This document shows, piece after piece, positions 1-7,916 of a stretch of DNA of 64,000 nt (within the stretch, counting starts at the first letter, position 1; every line of letters starts with the position of its first letter). The notes under the pieces are model-generated. The model saw only the letters and a program-made list of their open reading frames with translations, did not search any database and was not told where the DNA came from. Made by a program: the position numbers and the translations under genes. The stretch is from Bog-473 sp036502025 (lineage in GTDB: Bacteria > Actinomycetota > Acidimicrobiia > Acidimicrobiales > RAAP-2): the NCBI GenBank assembly GCA_036502025.1, contig DASXZJ010000061.1, positions 10,682 to 74,681 of the forward strand. The letters are read 5' to 3'.

Positions 1-331
1 GGTCGGCCAGGTCGGCGTGCCCGACCACGACCGCCACCCCGGCGTCGTCGAGCAGATACGCCAGCTCGGCCGCTTTGAGATGCCAGTTGAGTGGGAGGAA
101 CGGTGCCCCCGCCATGGCGGCGGCAGTGGCCACCTCGAACGGCTCGAGCCCGTTGCGCACGGCGGCCGCCACCGGCCGGTCCGGTCCGGCGCCGAGGTCG
201 CGGAGCACGTGGGCCAACCGGCGGGCCCGGTCGTCGAGTTCGCCGTAGGTGCGGGTGGCGGGACCATCGGGGGCGATCAGGGCGGGGCGATCGGGGGTGG
301 CGCGCGCGTGTTCGGTGACGCCTCGGGGCAT
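1..331 (-). CDS. AMP-dependent acyl-CoA synthetase, N-terminal part (runs off window)
   Basis: This is the first ~110 residues of an ANL-family ligase, which adenylates a carboxylic acid and then makes its CoA thioester. Visible are the N-terminal signature (TPDRPALIAPDG, then TYGELDDRARRLAHVLRDLG) and the following helix-strand block (NGLEPFEVATAAAMAGAPFLPLNWHL) typical of the family. The adenylation motif and C-terminal lid lie outside the window, so the substrate cannot be judged. The ATG at 331 is preceded by a -10-like TACGTT seven bases away and no Shine-Dalgarno, so the mRNA is probably leaderless. It is divergent from the SRPBCC gene at 398. Confidence 0.8.
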   Translation of the reverse strand, partial: MPRGVTEHARATPDRPALIAPDGPATRTYGELDDRARRLAHVLRDLGAGPDRPVAAAVRNGLEPFEVATAAAMAGAPFLPLNWHLKAAELAYLLDDAGVAVVVGHADLAD

Positions 332-338
332 GGCGCGG

Positions 339-344
339 AACGTA
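339..344 (-). promoter_or_regulatory. -10 element of leaderless promoter
   Basis: TACGTT followed by 7 nt and the ATG at 331; fits the TANNNT-N6/7-start pattern repeated in this window. Confidence 0.4.
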
Positions 345-397
345 GCCCGCCCCCGCCCGGGTTGCCACCGACGGCACCCGGCGCCCACACTGGCACC

Positions 398-925
398 GTG
401 CCCGAACCGACGACCACGCCGACGACCCCGCCCACGGCGGTGGAGTCCTCCCACTTCGCGGTCGGGGCCGACCAGGTCTGGGCCTACCGGCTCGATTTCG
501 CCAACCTGCCCGAGTACAACCCCGACGTGAGCGGGGTGGCGCGCCTGGAGGACGGTGCCGGTTCGGGCGGTGCACAGGGTGCCGGCGCCCGCTACCGCTT
601 CGACCTGGCCGACCCACGGCACCCGGACCGCAGCCACCCGGTGGAGCTGTGGACGGTGACGGCCGTCGAACCGACCTTGGTGGCCGCCGGGATGAAGGGG
701 GGCAACGAGGCCTACGAGGAGTTCGTCGTCCGGCCCCTGGGCGAGGACGCGTGTGAGGCCACCTTGACGCTGTGGGTGACCCTGCCCGACGGCCTGTCGC
801 CCGAGCACGCGGCGGCCGCGGCGGAGATGGGCCGGGGGCAGATCCGCCAGGAGCTCGACCTCATGCGCCAGGTCCTCGAGGGGCGCGCCGGTGAGGACGG
901 GAGAAGCAACCCGTCAGTACAGTGA
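398..925 (+). CDS. SRPBCC (polyketide cyclase/START-like) protein
   Basis: A 175-residue protein with the SRPBCC ligand-binding fold: an N-terminal strand (ESSHFAVGADQVWAYRLDFANLPEYNPDVSGVAR) that matches the usual 'pW.ll.D...yp.W.p.v' opening, then a GARYRFDL strand and a long C-terminal helix (MGRGQIRQELDLMRQVLEG). Such proteins bind hydrophobic ligands; no specific ligand can be inferred. I chose GTG 398 because the domain begins about 18 residues later and the upstream reading is antisense to the ligase. A weak -10 (CACACT) lies 6 nt before this GTG. Its stop overlaps the next start (GTGA), so it is probably co-translated with the PaaK-like ligase, which hints at an aromatic or hydrophobic acid. 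Confidence 0.7.
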   Translation: MPEPTTTPTTPPTAVESSHFAVGADQVWAYRLDFANLPEYNPDVSGVARLEDGAGSGGAQGAGARYRFDLADPRHPDRSHPVELWTVTAVEPTLVAAGMKGGNEAYEEFVVRPLGEDACEATLTLWVTLPDGLSPEHAAAAAEMGRGQIRQELDLMRQVLEGRAGEDGRSNPSVQ

Positions 926-2292
926 CGCACGTGCCCGCGGCCGACGTCTCCGTCTCGACGCCCCCGTTCGGTCCGGGGACCCTCGGCCCGATTCCGCGCC
1001 CGGCGGACCAGAAGCTGTGGGATCCGGCGCATCAAGCCATGGACCCACCGCGGCGGCGGGAGCTGCAGGACGAGCGGGTGCGAGACGTCATCCGGCGGGT
1101 TCTCGAGACCCCGGTACCCCTGTTCGCGGCCAAGTTGAAGGAGGCCGGGATCAGCTCGGCCGATGACATAACGGGCGTCGACGACTTGCGGCACGTGCCC
1201 TCGACGGTCAAGCAGGAGCTGCGCGACTCCGAGGCCGAGGCCCCGCCGTGGGGGCGCTACCGCTTCACCGATCCCCGGCGGGCCGTGCGGCTCGGGACCT
1301 CGACGGGGACCACGGGGCAGCCGACCATCACGGTGTGGACGCGCAAGGACATCTGGATCGAGTACGAGTCCGGGTCGCGCAACTGGTGGCGGATGGGCTA
1401 CCGGCCCGGGCAGATCATCACGCACGCCCATCCCGCCTACCTCTACGGCGGCGGCACGATGCTGCAGCAGACATACGAGTACTTCGGGATGCTGAGTGTG
1501 TGGGTCCCGCCGCCCGACACCGACGAACTGGCCGAGCAGGCGGTGCGCTTCTGGACGCGGGTCAAACCTGACCACCCGTTCATGGGGTTCGCGACGGGGC
1601 GGTTCTTGGAGGTGGCGGGGAAATTGGGTATCTCGCTCGAGGACGCCGGTTTGACGGGGCTGCGCGCGCCCATCGGCTTCGGGCTGGGGCGGGGCGGCAT
1701 GCCGATGATGACGGCGGGCGCCGAGTGCTACTCGTTCGTCGCCGGGCCGTGTGGCGAGTCACCGGGGGGCCACATCCACGAGGACTGGGCCGTCGTCCAG
1801 GCGGTCGACCCGTCGACGGGCCGGGAGGTGGCGGACGGCGAGTGGGGCAACCTGACCGTGACGACCCTGGATCGGGACAACGGCCTCCTTCGCTACGACC
1901 TGGAGGAGGCCTGCGCGATTTTGCGGGAGCCGTGCCCGTGCGGTGAGACCTCCATCCGCGGCCTGTGGGGCGGGCGCTTCAAGGACCTCCTCTCGTGCCA
2001 GGGGACGCGGTTCGGGATCAACGAGGTAGAGGGGGTGCTGCGGGGGATCGAGGTGCTGCGGGAACCATCGTTGGAGTACCAGGTGGTCAAGCCCGACGGT
2101 GGGGCGGCGGCGCTGGTGGTCCGGGTCGAGGTGGCGAGCGAGGACCCCGTGGTCCGGGAGGGGGCGGCGACGGCGGCGGCGGCGGCCCTGCGGGACGCGT
2201 TGGGGATTGTGGCCGACGTCGAGGTGCTGGCGCGGGACACCATCCCCCGGGCCGGCTACAAGGCGACCCGGGTGATCGATCCGTCGACGTAA
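922..2292 (+). CDS. Phenylacetate-CoA ligase-like (PaaK family) enzyme
   Basis: A 456-residue ANL-superfamily enzyme of the PaaK branch, which activates aryl or related carboxylic acids to CoA thioesters through an acyl-adenylate. The P-loop-like motif TSTGTTGQPT is near residue 126. The YxxGG segment (PAYLYGGGTM), the FGLGRGG region, the DRDNGLLRYDLEEACAI block and a CPCGET metal-site-like motif follow, then the C-terminal lid with GYKATRV at the end. Length fits the family (430-460). It overlaps the SRPBCC gene by 4 bp, so the two form an operon. It need not act on phenylacetate: no paa oxygenase genes are nearby. Confidence 0.8.
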   Translation: MTHVPAADVSVSTPPFGPGTLGPIPRPADQKLWDPAHQAMDPPRRRELQDERVRDVIRRVLETPVPLFAAKLKEAGISSADDITGVDDLRHVPSTVKQELRDSEAEAPPWGRYRFTDPRRAVRLGTSTGTTGQPTITVWTRKDIWIEYESGSRNWWRMGYRPGQIITHAHPAYLYGGGTMLQQTYEYFGMLSVWVPPPDTDELAEQAVRFWTRVKPDHPFMGFATGRFLEVAGKLGISLEDAGLTGLRAPIGFGLGRGGMPMMTAGAECYSFVAGPCGESPGGHIHEDWAVVQAVDPSTGREVADGEWGNLTVTTLDRDNGLLRYDLEEACAILREPCPCGETSIRGLWGGRFKDLLSCQGTRFGINEVEGVLRGIEVLREPSLEYQVVKPDGGAAALVVRVEVASEDPVVREGAATAAAAALRDALGIVADVEVLARDTIPRAGYKATRVIDPST

Positions 2293-2342
2293 CGTCGGCG
2301 CGTCGGAGGGCGGTCACGGAGTTGCAATGATGGCGCAGCGAT

Positions 2343-2906
2343 ATGCGCCTCCAACGCCTCATCACGGCCCTGACCCAGTTCCCGCGCCGGCTCTGGCCCG
2401 CCCGGCGGCGGACCAAGATCATCGCGCTCGTCGTCGTGGTCATCATCGGGCTCACGGGTCGGCTCTTCGTGTGGCCCGATCTGAACGCCCCGGTGCACTC
2501 CGATGCCATCGTGGTGCTCGGCGGCGGCGGGGCCCGGCTTCCGGCCGGCATCAAGCTGGCCGAGGAGGGCTACGCCCCGCTCATCATCTTCTCGATCTAC
2601 CCGGGCCAGAGCTGCATCCCCTCGACGCCCAAGATAACGGTCCGCTGCCTCCACGCCGTACCCCTCTCCACCCGCGGCGAGGCGCGCGCCATCGGGCATC
2701 TCGCCAGGCGGTTGCACCTGCACCGGATCATCCTGGTCATGACCACCCCGCAGGCCACCCGGGCCCGGCTCCGGGTGGGGCGCTGCTTCTCGGGCCAGAT
2801 CCTGATCGACGGGGTGAACCCGGGCGGCGTGCTGGGCTGGGCGTGGGAATTCGCCTACGAGTGGGCCGCGCTGTTCAAGGCGGTCGTCCTGCAGCCGAGC
2901 TGCTGA
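2343..2906 (+). CDS. YdcF-like DUF218 membrane-anchored protein
   Basis: A 187-residue protein. After a basic N-terminus there is one membrane segment (IIALVVVVIIGLTGRLFVW, about residues 26-44), then the DUF218 core: DAIVVLGGGGARLPAGIKLAEEGYAP, a STRGEARAI motif around residue 110, and IILVMTTPQATRARL. DUF218 proteins are envelope-associated and have been linked to handling of polyprenyl or cell-wall intermediates; the reaction here is unknown. The ATG at 2343 has only a weak ribosome site. It is convergent with the zinc-ribbon gene, ending 6 nt from it. Confidence 0.7.
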   Translation: MRLQRLITALTQFPRRLWPARRRTKIIALVVVVIIGLTGRLFVWPDLNAPVHSDAIVVLGGGGARLPAGIKLAEEGYAPLIIFSIYPGQSCIPSTPKITVRCLHAVPLSTRGEARAIGHLARRLHLHRIILVMTTPQATRARLRVGRCFSGQILIDGVNPGGVLGWAWEFAYEWAALFKAVVLQPSC

Positions 2907-2912
2907 CCAGGC

Positions 2913-3236
2913 CTATCGACGCTGTTGGCGGAAGAGGTGCGTCCGGCAGCGGCTCGGGGGCGCCGGCGCCACCTCGTCCACCTCGTCCTCGAAGCAGTAG
3001 CAACCCCAGGCTTGGCCGCCACAGGCCGGGCACCGCTCGATACAGCATCCGGGGTGATGCACGCCACCGAGCGGCACGTTGCAGTCACGGCAGAATGGCG
3101 TGACGTCCCAGTGCCTCGTGTCCTTCTCCTCACCCCAACGAACCGGCTCGTAGCGACGACCGCCGATACTGATCGGGTCCGAAAGGCAGCTGATCCCCTC
3201 CATCATCTCGCCCTGACACTGCGGACAGATCGCCAT
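2913..3236 (-). CDS. Small cysteine-rich zinc-ribbon-like protein
   Basis: A 107-residue protein carrying several cysteine pairs: CPQC at residue 5, a lone C near 17, CRDC near 49, then CCIERCPACGG and a further CYC. The arrangement (CxxC pairs plus HHPGCC) suggests one or two zinc ribbons. The C-terminus is acidic then basic (EDEVDEVAP...RQQRR). I do not recognise a named family; a nucleic-acid or protein-binding adaptor is possible. A strong ribosome site (GGGAGG) precedes the ATG at 3236, which supports this start. Confidence 0.65.
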   Translation of the reverse strand: MAICPQCQGEMMEGISCLSDPISIGGRRYEPVRWGEEKDTRHWDVTPFCRDCNVPLGGVHHPGCCIERCPACGGQAWGCYCFEDEVDEVAPAPPSRCRTHLFRQQRR

Positions 3237-3298
3237 GCCGGCACCTCCCTACCTTGATGCAGGGCGATGATGGCAAATGGGTGTCACAGACTGGTCCG

Positions 3299-3730
3299 TC
3301 AGTCCGAGTACCGGTTGTCGAACTCGGCCAGGCGCTCGGCCAGCCGGGACAGCATCTTCAAGGCCACCGTGGGGGTCTCGAGCACCATGGAGCGGAACTC
3401 CCGCGCGTCCAGGACGAGGAGCTCCATCGGCGACGTCGCCTCGACCGTGGCGCTGCGGTAGCCGCCGTGGAGGAGCGCCAGCTCGCCGAAGTAGCTTCCG
3501 GGCTTGAACCGCTTCACCTCGCGGCGACCGACCTGGCACGATGCGGTCCCCTCCAGGACGAGGAAGAACTCGCGCCCGGGCTTGCCCTGCGTGGTCAGAC
3601 GAGCGCCCGGCTCGGCCGACACCTGCGTGCCCAGCCGGGCGATGGCGCGGCGCTCGGACTCCGAGCAGCCCGAGAAGAGCGGCACCTGGCCCAACAGTTC
3701 GATCTGACGCTTCGGTATTCCAGCCCGCAT
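3299..3730 (-). CDS. Cyclic nucleotide-binding domain protein (no DNA-binding domain)
   Basis: A 143-residue single-domain protein with a Crp-type effector fold. Visible are the opening LGQVPLFSGCSESERRAIARLG, the TQGKPGREFFLVLEGTASC strands and the phosphate-binding cassette GSYFGELALLHGGYRSATV near residue 90. It ends with an amphipathic helix (LKMLSRLAERLAEFDN). It stops where a Crp/Fnr protein would continue into a helix-turn-helix, so it is a stand-alone sensor that probably works through a partner. The cassette R (YRSATV) expected to contact the cyclic phosphate is present. The partner is unknown. Confidence 0.75.
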   Translation of the reverse strand: MRAGIPKRQIELLGQVPLFSGCSESERRAIARLGTQVSAEPGARLTTQGKPGREFFLVLEGTASCQVGRREVKRFKPGSYFGELALLHGGYRSATVEATSPMELLVLDAREFRSMVLETPTVALKMLSRLAERLAEFDNRYSD

Positions 3731-3802
3731 GGTTCACCACCGTCGTCGGCCCCGCCCGGGGCGAGCGTACTGCGTAGATACGCGCCGAGCGACGGCGTCG
3801 CG

Positions 3803-5446
3803 CTAGCCCCCGGCGCGCAACCGGTCGCGCAGGACGAACTTCTGCACCTTGCCCGACGGCGTGCGGGGCAAATCGTCCACCGCACGGATCTCCTCGGGCC
3901 ACTTCTGCCGGGCCAGCCCGGCGGCCCCCAGATGCGCGCGCACGGCGTCCAGATCGGGAGCCCCGACCCCGGCCTGCATGCGGAAGAAGGCGCAGCCGTG
4001 CTCGCCGAACTTCTCGTCGGGGGCGGCCACCACGGCCACCTCCGCCACGCCCTCCATGTGGGCCAGGATCTGCTCCACCTCGGCGGCGCTCACGTTCTCG
4101 CCGCCGCGGATGATGATGTCCTTCACCCGGTCGGTGATGGTGAGGTAGCCCTCGGGGTCGAGCACGCCCACGTCGCCCGTGCGGAACCAGCCCTCGGCGT
4201 CGATGGCGGCGTCGGAGAGCGCGGGGTCGGTGTAGCCGGCGAAACGGTCGGGCCCGCGGGTGAGGATCTCGCCGGGGACGCCGATGCCCACGTCGCCGCC
4301 GTGCTCGTCGACGGTACGCACCTCGACCCAATCCAGCGGGCGGCCGTCGGTGTGGATCCGCTTCTCCTTGGCGTGCTCGTGCCGGCTGCCGGTGACCGAC
4401 GGGTGCTCGGTGCAGCCGTAGGCGCGCACCAGGCTGATGCCGAGCGCATCCGCCCGGTCGGCCACCGCGTCGGGGATGGGCGAGCCACCCAGGCCGATGA
4501 ACTGCATCAACTTCACGTGCTCGGGGCTGAAGCCGGGACTGTCGAGCAGGCTGGTGAAGAAATAGGTCGAGCCGCTCCCGGCGCCGATCTGCTCTTCCAC
4601 CATGGCGTCGAGCACGGTCGGCGGGTCCCAGCCATCGATGAGATAGAGCGGCCGGCCGCTGACCAGTGGGCAGAGCAGACCGGCCAGCATGCCGATGGCG
4701 TGTCCGACCGGGGCGCCGGTGAGGTTGGGCCGGTCGCGCTCGGCCTGGTGGGCCGTGAGCTGTCGCACCTCGCAACCGAGCGTGCGATGGGTATGGACCA
4801 CCCCTTTGGGGTCGGCGGTGGTGCCCGAGGTGTAGGCGATCAGCGCCGGTCCGTCGGGGTCGACGGCGACCGGGCCCCCGATGGACTCGCCCTGGCGGAG
4901 CAGGTCGAAGCGGGTCGGCGCGGAGCCGGCCGTCTCCTGGCCGACCACGATGACGTGCTCCAGGTCGGTCAGGGTGTCGGCGATGGTGGCCAGATCGGCC
5001 AGGTAGTCCCGGGCGCCGAGGCGCGAGACGCTCACCAGCACCCGGGCCCGGCTCTGACGCAGGATGAACCCGACTTCCTTGGGCCCGTAGAAGTGGACGA
5101 TCGGGACGAGGGTGACACCGAGCATGGCGCAGGCGTAGAAGGTGACGGCCGCCTCGACCCAGTTGGGCAATTGGAAGGCCACCAGGTCACCGGGCCCGAG
5201 CCCGAGAGCCCGCAAGCCCCCCGCCACCCGCAGGGCCTCCTCGTAGACGTCGCCCACCGTGCCGAGGTAGGGGTTGGTGGGCGACCAGATGCGGAAGCGC
5301 CGTTCGGTGTCGACCAGGAGCGCGTCGGCCAGGAACTGGCCGAGGGAGCGGTCGTCCCAGGCGCCTTCGGCCTGGTACCGCTGGGCCAGGTGGGGCGGCA
5401 TGGGCCGCAGGTCGAAGGTGACCGGCGTCGTCATCCCGCTGTCCAC
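3803..5446 (-). CDS. AMP-dependent acyl-CoA synthetase
   Basis: A 547-residue fatty- or alicyclic-acid:CoA ligase. The adenylate-binding motif YTSGTTADPKG is at about residue 203, YGCTEHP near 341, the GWFRTGD hinge block near 420 and a KDIIIRGGENVS segment, and PRTPSGKVQKF at the end supplies the C-terminal catalytic lysine. Two starts are possible: GTG 5446, or ATG 5434 (MTTPVTFDLR). The gene follows the acyl-CoA dehydrogenase at 5457 with a ~10 bp gap. It therefore probably supplies that enzyme's substrate, under the promoter that carries the palindrome at 6604. Confidence 0.85.
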   Translation of the reverse strand: MDSGMTTPVTFDLRPMPPHLAQRYQAEGAWDDRSLGQFLADALLVDTERRFRIWSPTNPYLGTVGDVYEEALRVAGGLRALGLGPGDLVAFQLPNWVEAAVTFYACAMLGVTLVPIVHFYGPKEVGFILRQSRARVLVSVSRLGARDYLADLATIADTLTDLEHVIVVGQETAGSAPTRFDLLRQGESIGGPVAVDPDGPALIAYTSGTTADPKGVVHTHRTLGCEVRQLTAHQAERDRPNLTGAPVGHAIGMLAGLLCPLVSGRPLYLIDGWDPPTVLDAMVEEQIGAGSGSTYFFTSLLDSPGFSPEHVKLMQFIGLGGSPIPDAVADRADALGISLVRAYGCTEHPSVTGSRHEHAKEKRIHTDGRPLDWVEVRTVDEHGGDVGIGVPGEILTRGPDRFAGYTDPALSDAAIDAEGWFRTGDVGVLDPEGYLTITDRVKDIIIRGGENVSAAEVEQILAHMEGVAEVAVVAAPDEKFGEHGCAFFRMQAGVGAPDLDAVRAHLGAAGLARQKWPEEIRAVDDLPRTPSGKVQKFVLRDRLRAGG

Positions 5447-5456
5447 GGCACCTCGG

Positions 5457-6551
5457 TCAGGCCGACTCGATGAGCAGCGACGCCAACCGGTGCCACTCGT
5501 GCGCCCGGCCGCCGACCAGCATCTCGTTCTGCTTGACCCGCTTGAAAAGGAAGTGGGCGTCGTTCTCCCAGGTGAAGCCGACGCCGCCGTGCAGCTGGAT
5601 GTCGTCGCCGGTCACCCGCACGCCGGCCTCGGCGGCGTAGCTGCTGGCCATGGCCGCGGCTTGCACGCGCTCGGGCGCCCCGGTGTCGGAGGCCCAGGCG
5701 GCGAACTGCGCGCCGGCGCGCGCCATCTCCACCTGTTGGAACATCTCGACCAGGCGGTGCCGCACGGACTGGTAGGTGGCGACGGGCTTGTCGAAGACGA
5801 TGCGCTCGGAGGTGTACGCGATGGCCATGGCCAAGGCGCGGTCGGCCGCACCCACGGTCTCGGCGGCCAAGGTCACGGCGATGTCGTCCTGCACCCGCTG
5901 CCAGAGCGCGCTCTGGTTGCCGACGGGTCCCAACGGGGTGACCGGCGTCTCGTCCAGGACGAGGCGCGCCAGCTTGCGGCTGGGGTCCAACGACGGGACC
6001 AGGTCCGCGTCGGGCTGCTCGAGGAGATAGGAGCGCACGCCCTCCTCGCTGCGCGCCACCACGATGGCCCAGTCGGCGCTGTGGCCGTCGACGACGAAGG
6101 GCTTGAGGCCGGTGAGCACCCAGCCGGCGTTCTTGCGGCGCGCCCGGGTGCGCACCGTGCCGAGCGGATCCCCGTGGCCCTGCTCGCCCAGCGCCACCGT
6201 GCCCCGCCGCGCGCCCGAGGCGAGGTCGGCCAGCAGATCGGTGGCGGAGAGGGCGCGGGCGGCCAGAGTGGCGGCCACCGCGGAGGAGAGGAACGGTCCG
6301 GGCACCGGGATGCGGCCCATCTGCTCGGCCACGATCCCCATCTCCAGCAGCCCGGCCCCGGTGCCGCCGTACTCGGCCGGCACCAGCAGGCCCGTCCAGC
6401 CCAGGTCGACCAGCGTGCGCCAGAGGGCCGGCGTGATGCCGGTCGGGTCCTCGACCAGTTGCCGCACGGTCTCGGGAGTCCAGCCGCGCTCGAGCGCGGC
6501 GCGCGCCACGTCGGCGAGGGCGAGCTGCTCGGCGTCGTAGGTGAAGTCCAC
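5457..6551 (-). CDS. Acyl-CoA dehydrogenase
   Basis: A 364-residue FAD-dependent acyl-CoA dehydrogenase that introduces an alpha,beta double bond into an acyl-CoA. The N-terminal helical domain starts at VDFTYDAEQLALADVARAAL; GWTGLLVPAEYGGTG is the family N-terminal signature; LHGGVGFTWENDAHFLFKR near residue 330 is the C-terminal signature. I chose GTG 6551 because the domain starts there and GGGAG lies 5 nt upstream; the frame stays open to 6626. It is short for the family and faces a second dehydrogenase gene. This resembles the paired genes of heteromeric steroid-type acyl-CoA dehydrogenases, so the two may form one alpha2beta2 enzyme (inference). Confidence 0.85.
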   Translation of the reverse strand: MDFTYDAEQLALADVARAALERGWTPETVRQLVEDPTGITPALWRTLVDLGWTGLLVPAEYGGTGAGLLEMGIVAEQMGRIPVPGPFLSSAVAATLAARALSATDLLADLASGARRGTVALGEQGHGDPLGTVRTRARRKNAGWVLTGLKPFVVDGHSADWAIVVARSEEGVRSYLLEQPDADLVPSLDPSRKLARLVLDETPVTPLGPVGNQSALWQRVQDDIAVTLAAETVGAADRALAMAIAYTSERIVFDKPVATYQSVRHRLVEMFQQVEMARAGAQFAAWASDTGAPERVQAAAMASSYAAEAGVRVTGDDIQLHGGVGFTWENDAHFLFKRVKQNEMLVGGRAHEWHRLASLLIESA

Positions 6552-6603
6552 GGTCTCCCTTACCTCTACCTCTACCAGGCGATCGATGGCGCCGACCCAA
6601 AGC

Positions 6604-6619
6604 CTGACGCCAGTGTCAG
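6604..6619. promoter_or_regulatory. Palindromic operator, copy A (TGAC-N6-GTCA family)
   Basis: CTGACGCCAGTGTCAG lies between the two divergent acyl-CoA dehydrogenase genes, 53 bp from the minus-strand start and 31 bp from the plus-strand start. Its right arm sits at the -35 position of the plus-strand promoter, so a bound repressor could shut both genes. Confidence 0.7.
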
Positions 6620-6637
6620 AGTACACGCGCGGTCGGC

Positions 6638-6643
6638 TAGCCT
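6638..6643 (+). promoter_or_regulatory. -10 element of leaderless promoter
   Basis: TAGCCT, then 6 nt, then GTG 6650; 18 nt separate it from the right arm of operator A. Confidence 0.5.
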
Positions 6644-6649
6644 CCGCTC

Positions 6650-7891
6650 GTGGATTTTGCGCTCGCGCCCGAGGACGAGGCCTTTCGCGACGAGTTGCGG
6701 GCCTGGTTGGACGAGCACCTGCCGCCCTTCCTCGAAGCCGAGTCCCTCGGTGACGATGCGAGTCTCTCCGGCGAGGCCAGCCAGCGGCGACGGCAGGCCT
6801 GGCAGCGCAAACTGCACGAGGGCGGCTGGGCGGCCATCCACTGGGGGGCGGAGTACGGCGGCCGCAAGGACATCAACGCCATGCAGCGGCTCATCTACTC
6901 CGAGGTGATGGCGGAGTACCGCACGCCGGGCATGTTCAACACCAACGGCATCTGGCAGATCGGGCCGATGATCATCGCCTGGGGCACCGAGGAGCAGAAG
7001 GCCCGGTGGCTGCCCTCCATTCTCGAGGCGGAGGAGCACTGGTGCCAGGGCTTCAGCGAGCCCGATGCGGGCAACGATCTGGCCAACCTGCGGACGACGG
7101 CCCTGCGGGACGGCGCGGGGACCGGGACCGGGACCGACGAAGAGGCCGACTACATCGTCAACGGGTCGAAGATCTGGATCTCCTCGGCGCACCTGGCCAC
7201 GTGGGGGCTGTTCCTGCTGCGCACCGACCCGACCGCGCTTGAGCGGGGCAAGAAGCACGAGGGGATCACGGCGTTCATCCTGAATCTGCATACGCCGGGT
7301 ATCGAGGTGCGACCGATACGCGACATGGCCGGTGAGGAACTGTTCAACGAGATCTTCTTCACCGACGCCCGCATCCCGGCGTCGGCCCGCCTCGGCGGCG
7401 AGGGCGAGGGCTGGATGGTGGCCATGGGCACCCTCGGCTACGAACGCGTCGGCATCGCGAGCCAGATCTCGATCCTCTCGGCGGACCTGCGGGCCATGGT
7501 CGAGGCGGCGCGCTCGGTCAACCCGGGCGCCTTGGACGATCCCTCGCTGCGGGACCGGGTGGCGAGGGTGTGGACGGAGATCGAGCTGGCCCGCCTGCTG
7601 TCGCTGCGGGCACTCTCCAAGATCATGAAGGGCGAGAAGAACTGGCCCGAGGTGCCGTTCGCCAAGCTGTCATGGTCCTCGATGGCGCAGACGCTGGCCG
7701 AGCTGGCCGTCGACCTGCTCGGGCCGGCCGGCGTCCTGGCCCGGGGCGGCGCCGACGCGGTCGACCGCGGCAAGTGGACCCGCCTGTACGCCTTCCAGCG
7801 CTACAGCACCATCGGCGGCGGCTCGACGGAGATCCAGAAGAACATCATCGCCGACCGGGCGATCGCCATGCCCGGTAAGTCCCGCGCCTGA
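6650..7891 (+). CDS. Acyl-CoA dehydrogenase
   Basis: A 413-residue acyl-CoA dehydrogenase. The N-terminal domain begins MDFALAPEDEAFRDELRAWL. The middle beta-domain carries CQGFSEPDAGNDLANL and the FVNG/WISSAHLA-type block (IVNGSKIWISSAHLATWG). The C-terminal FAD/tetramer signature RYSTIGGGSTEIQKNIIADRAIAMPG ends the protein. It is the usual length for FadE26-like subunits. The start is GTG 6650, with a -10 box only 6 nt before it and no ribosome site. It is divergent from the 364-residue dehydrogenase and shares its operator, so the two products are likely partners or consecutive enzymes. Confidence 0.9.
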   Translation: MDFALAPEDEAFRDELRAWLDEHLPPFLEAESLGDDASLSGEASQRRRQAWQRKLHEGGWAAIHWGAEYGGRKDINAMQRLIYSEVMAEYRTPGMFNTNGIWQIGPMIIAWGTEEQKARWLPSILEAEEHWCQGFSEPDAGNDLANLRTTALRDGAGTGTGTDEEADYIVNGSKIWISSAHLATWGLFLLRTDPTALERGKKHEGITAFILNLHTPGIEVRPIRDMAGEELFNEIFFTDARIPASARLGGEGEGWMVAMGTLGYERVGIASQISILSADLRAMVEAARSVNPGALDDPSLRDRVARVWTEIELARLLSLRALSKIMKGEKNWPEVPFAKLSWSSMAQTLAELAVDLLGPAGVLARGGADAVDRGKWTRLYAFQRYSTIGGGSTEIQKNIIADRAIAMPGKSRA

Positions 7892-7916
7892 CCGCGACTG
7901 GCCCGCCGTTCCCTCC

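Noticed and set aside
3254..5473. A 739-codon open frame on the plus strand
   Set aside because: It is antisense to the CNB and acyl-CoA synthetase genes, shows no domain, and has the Gly/His/Arg bias of a GC-rich shadow frame.
5274..6908. A 544-codon plus-strand frame
   Set aside because: Antisense to the acyl-CoA dehydrogenase, then out of frame with the second dehydrogenase; low-complexity composition and no motif.
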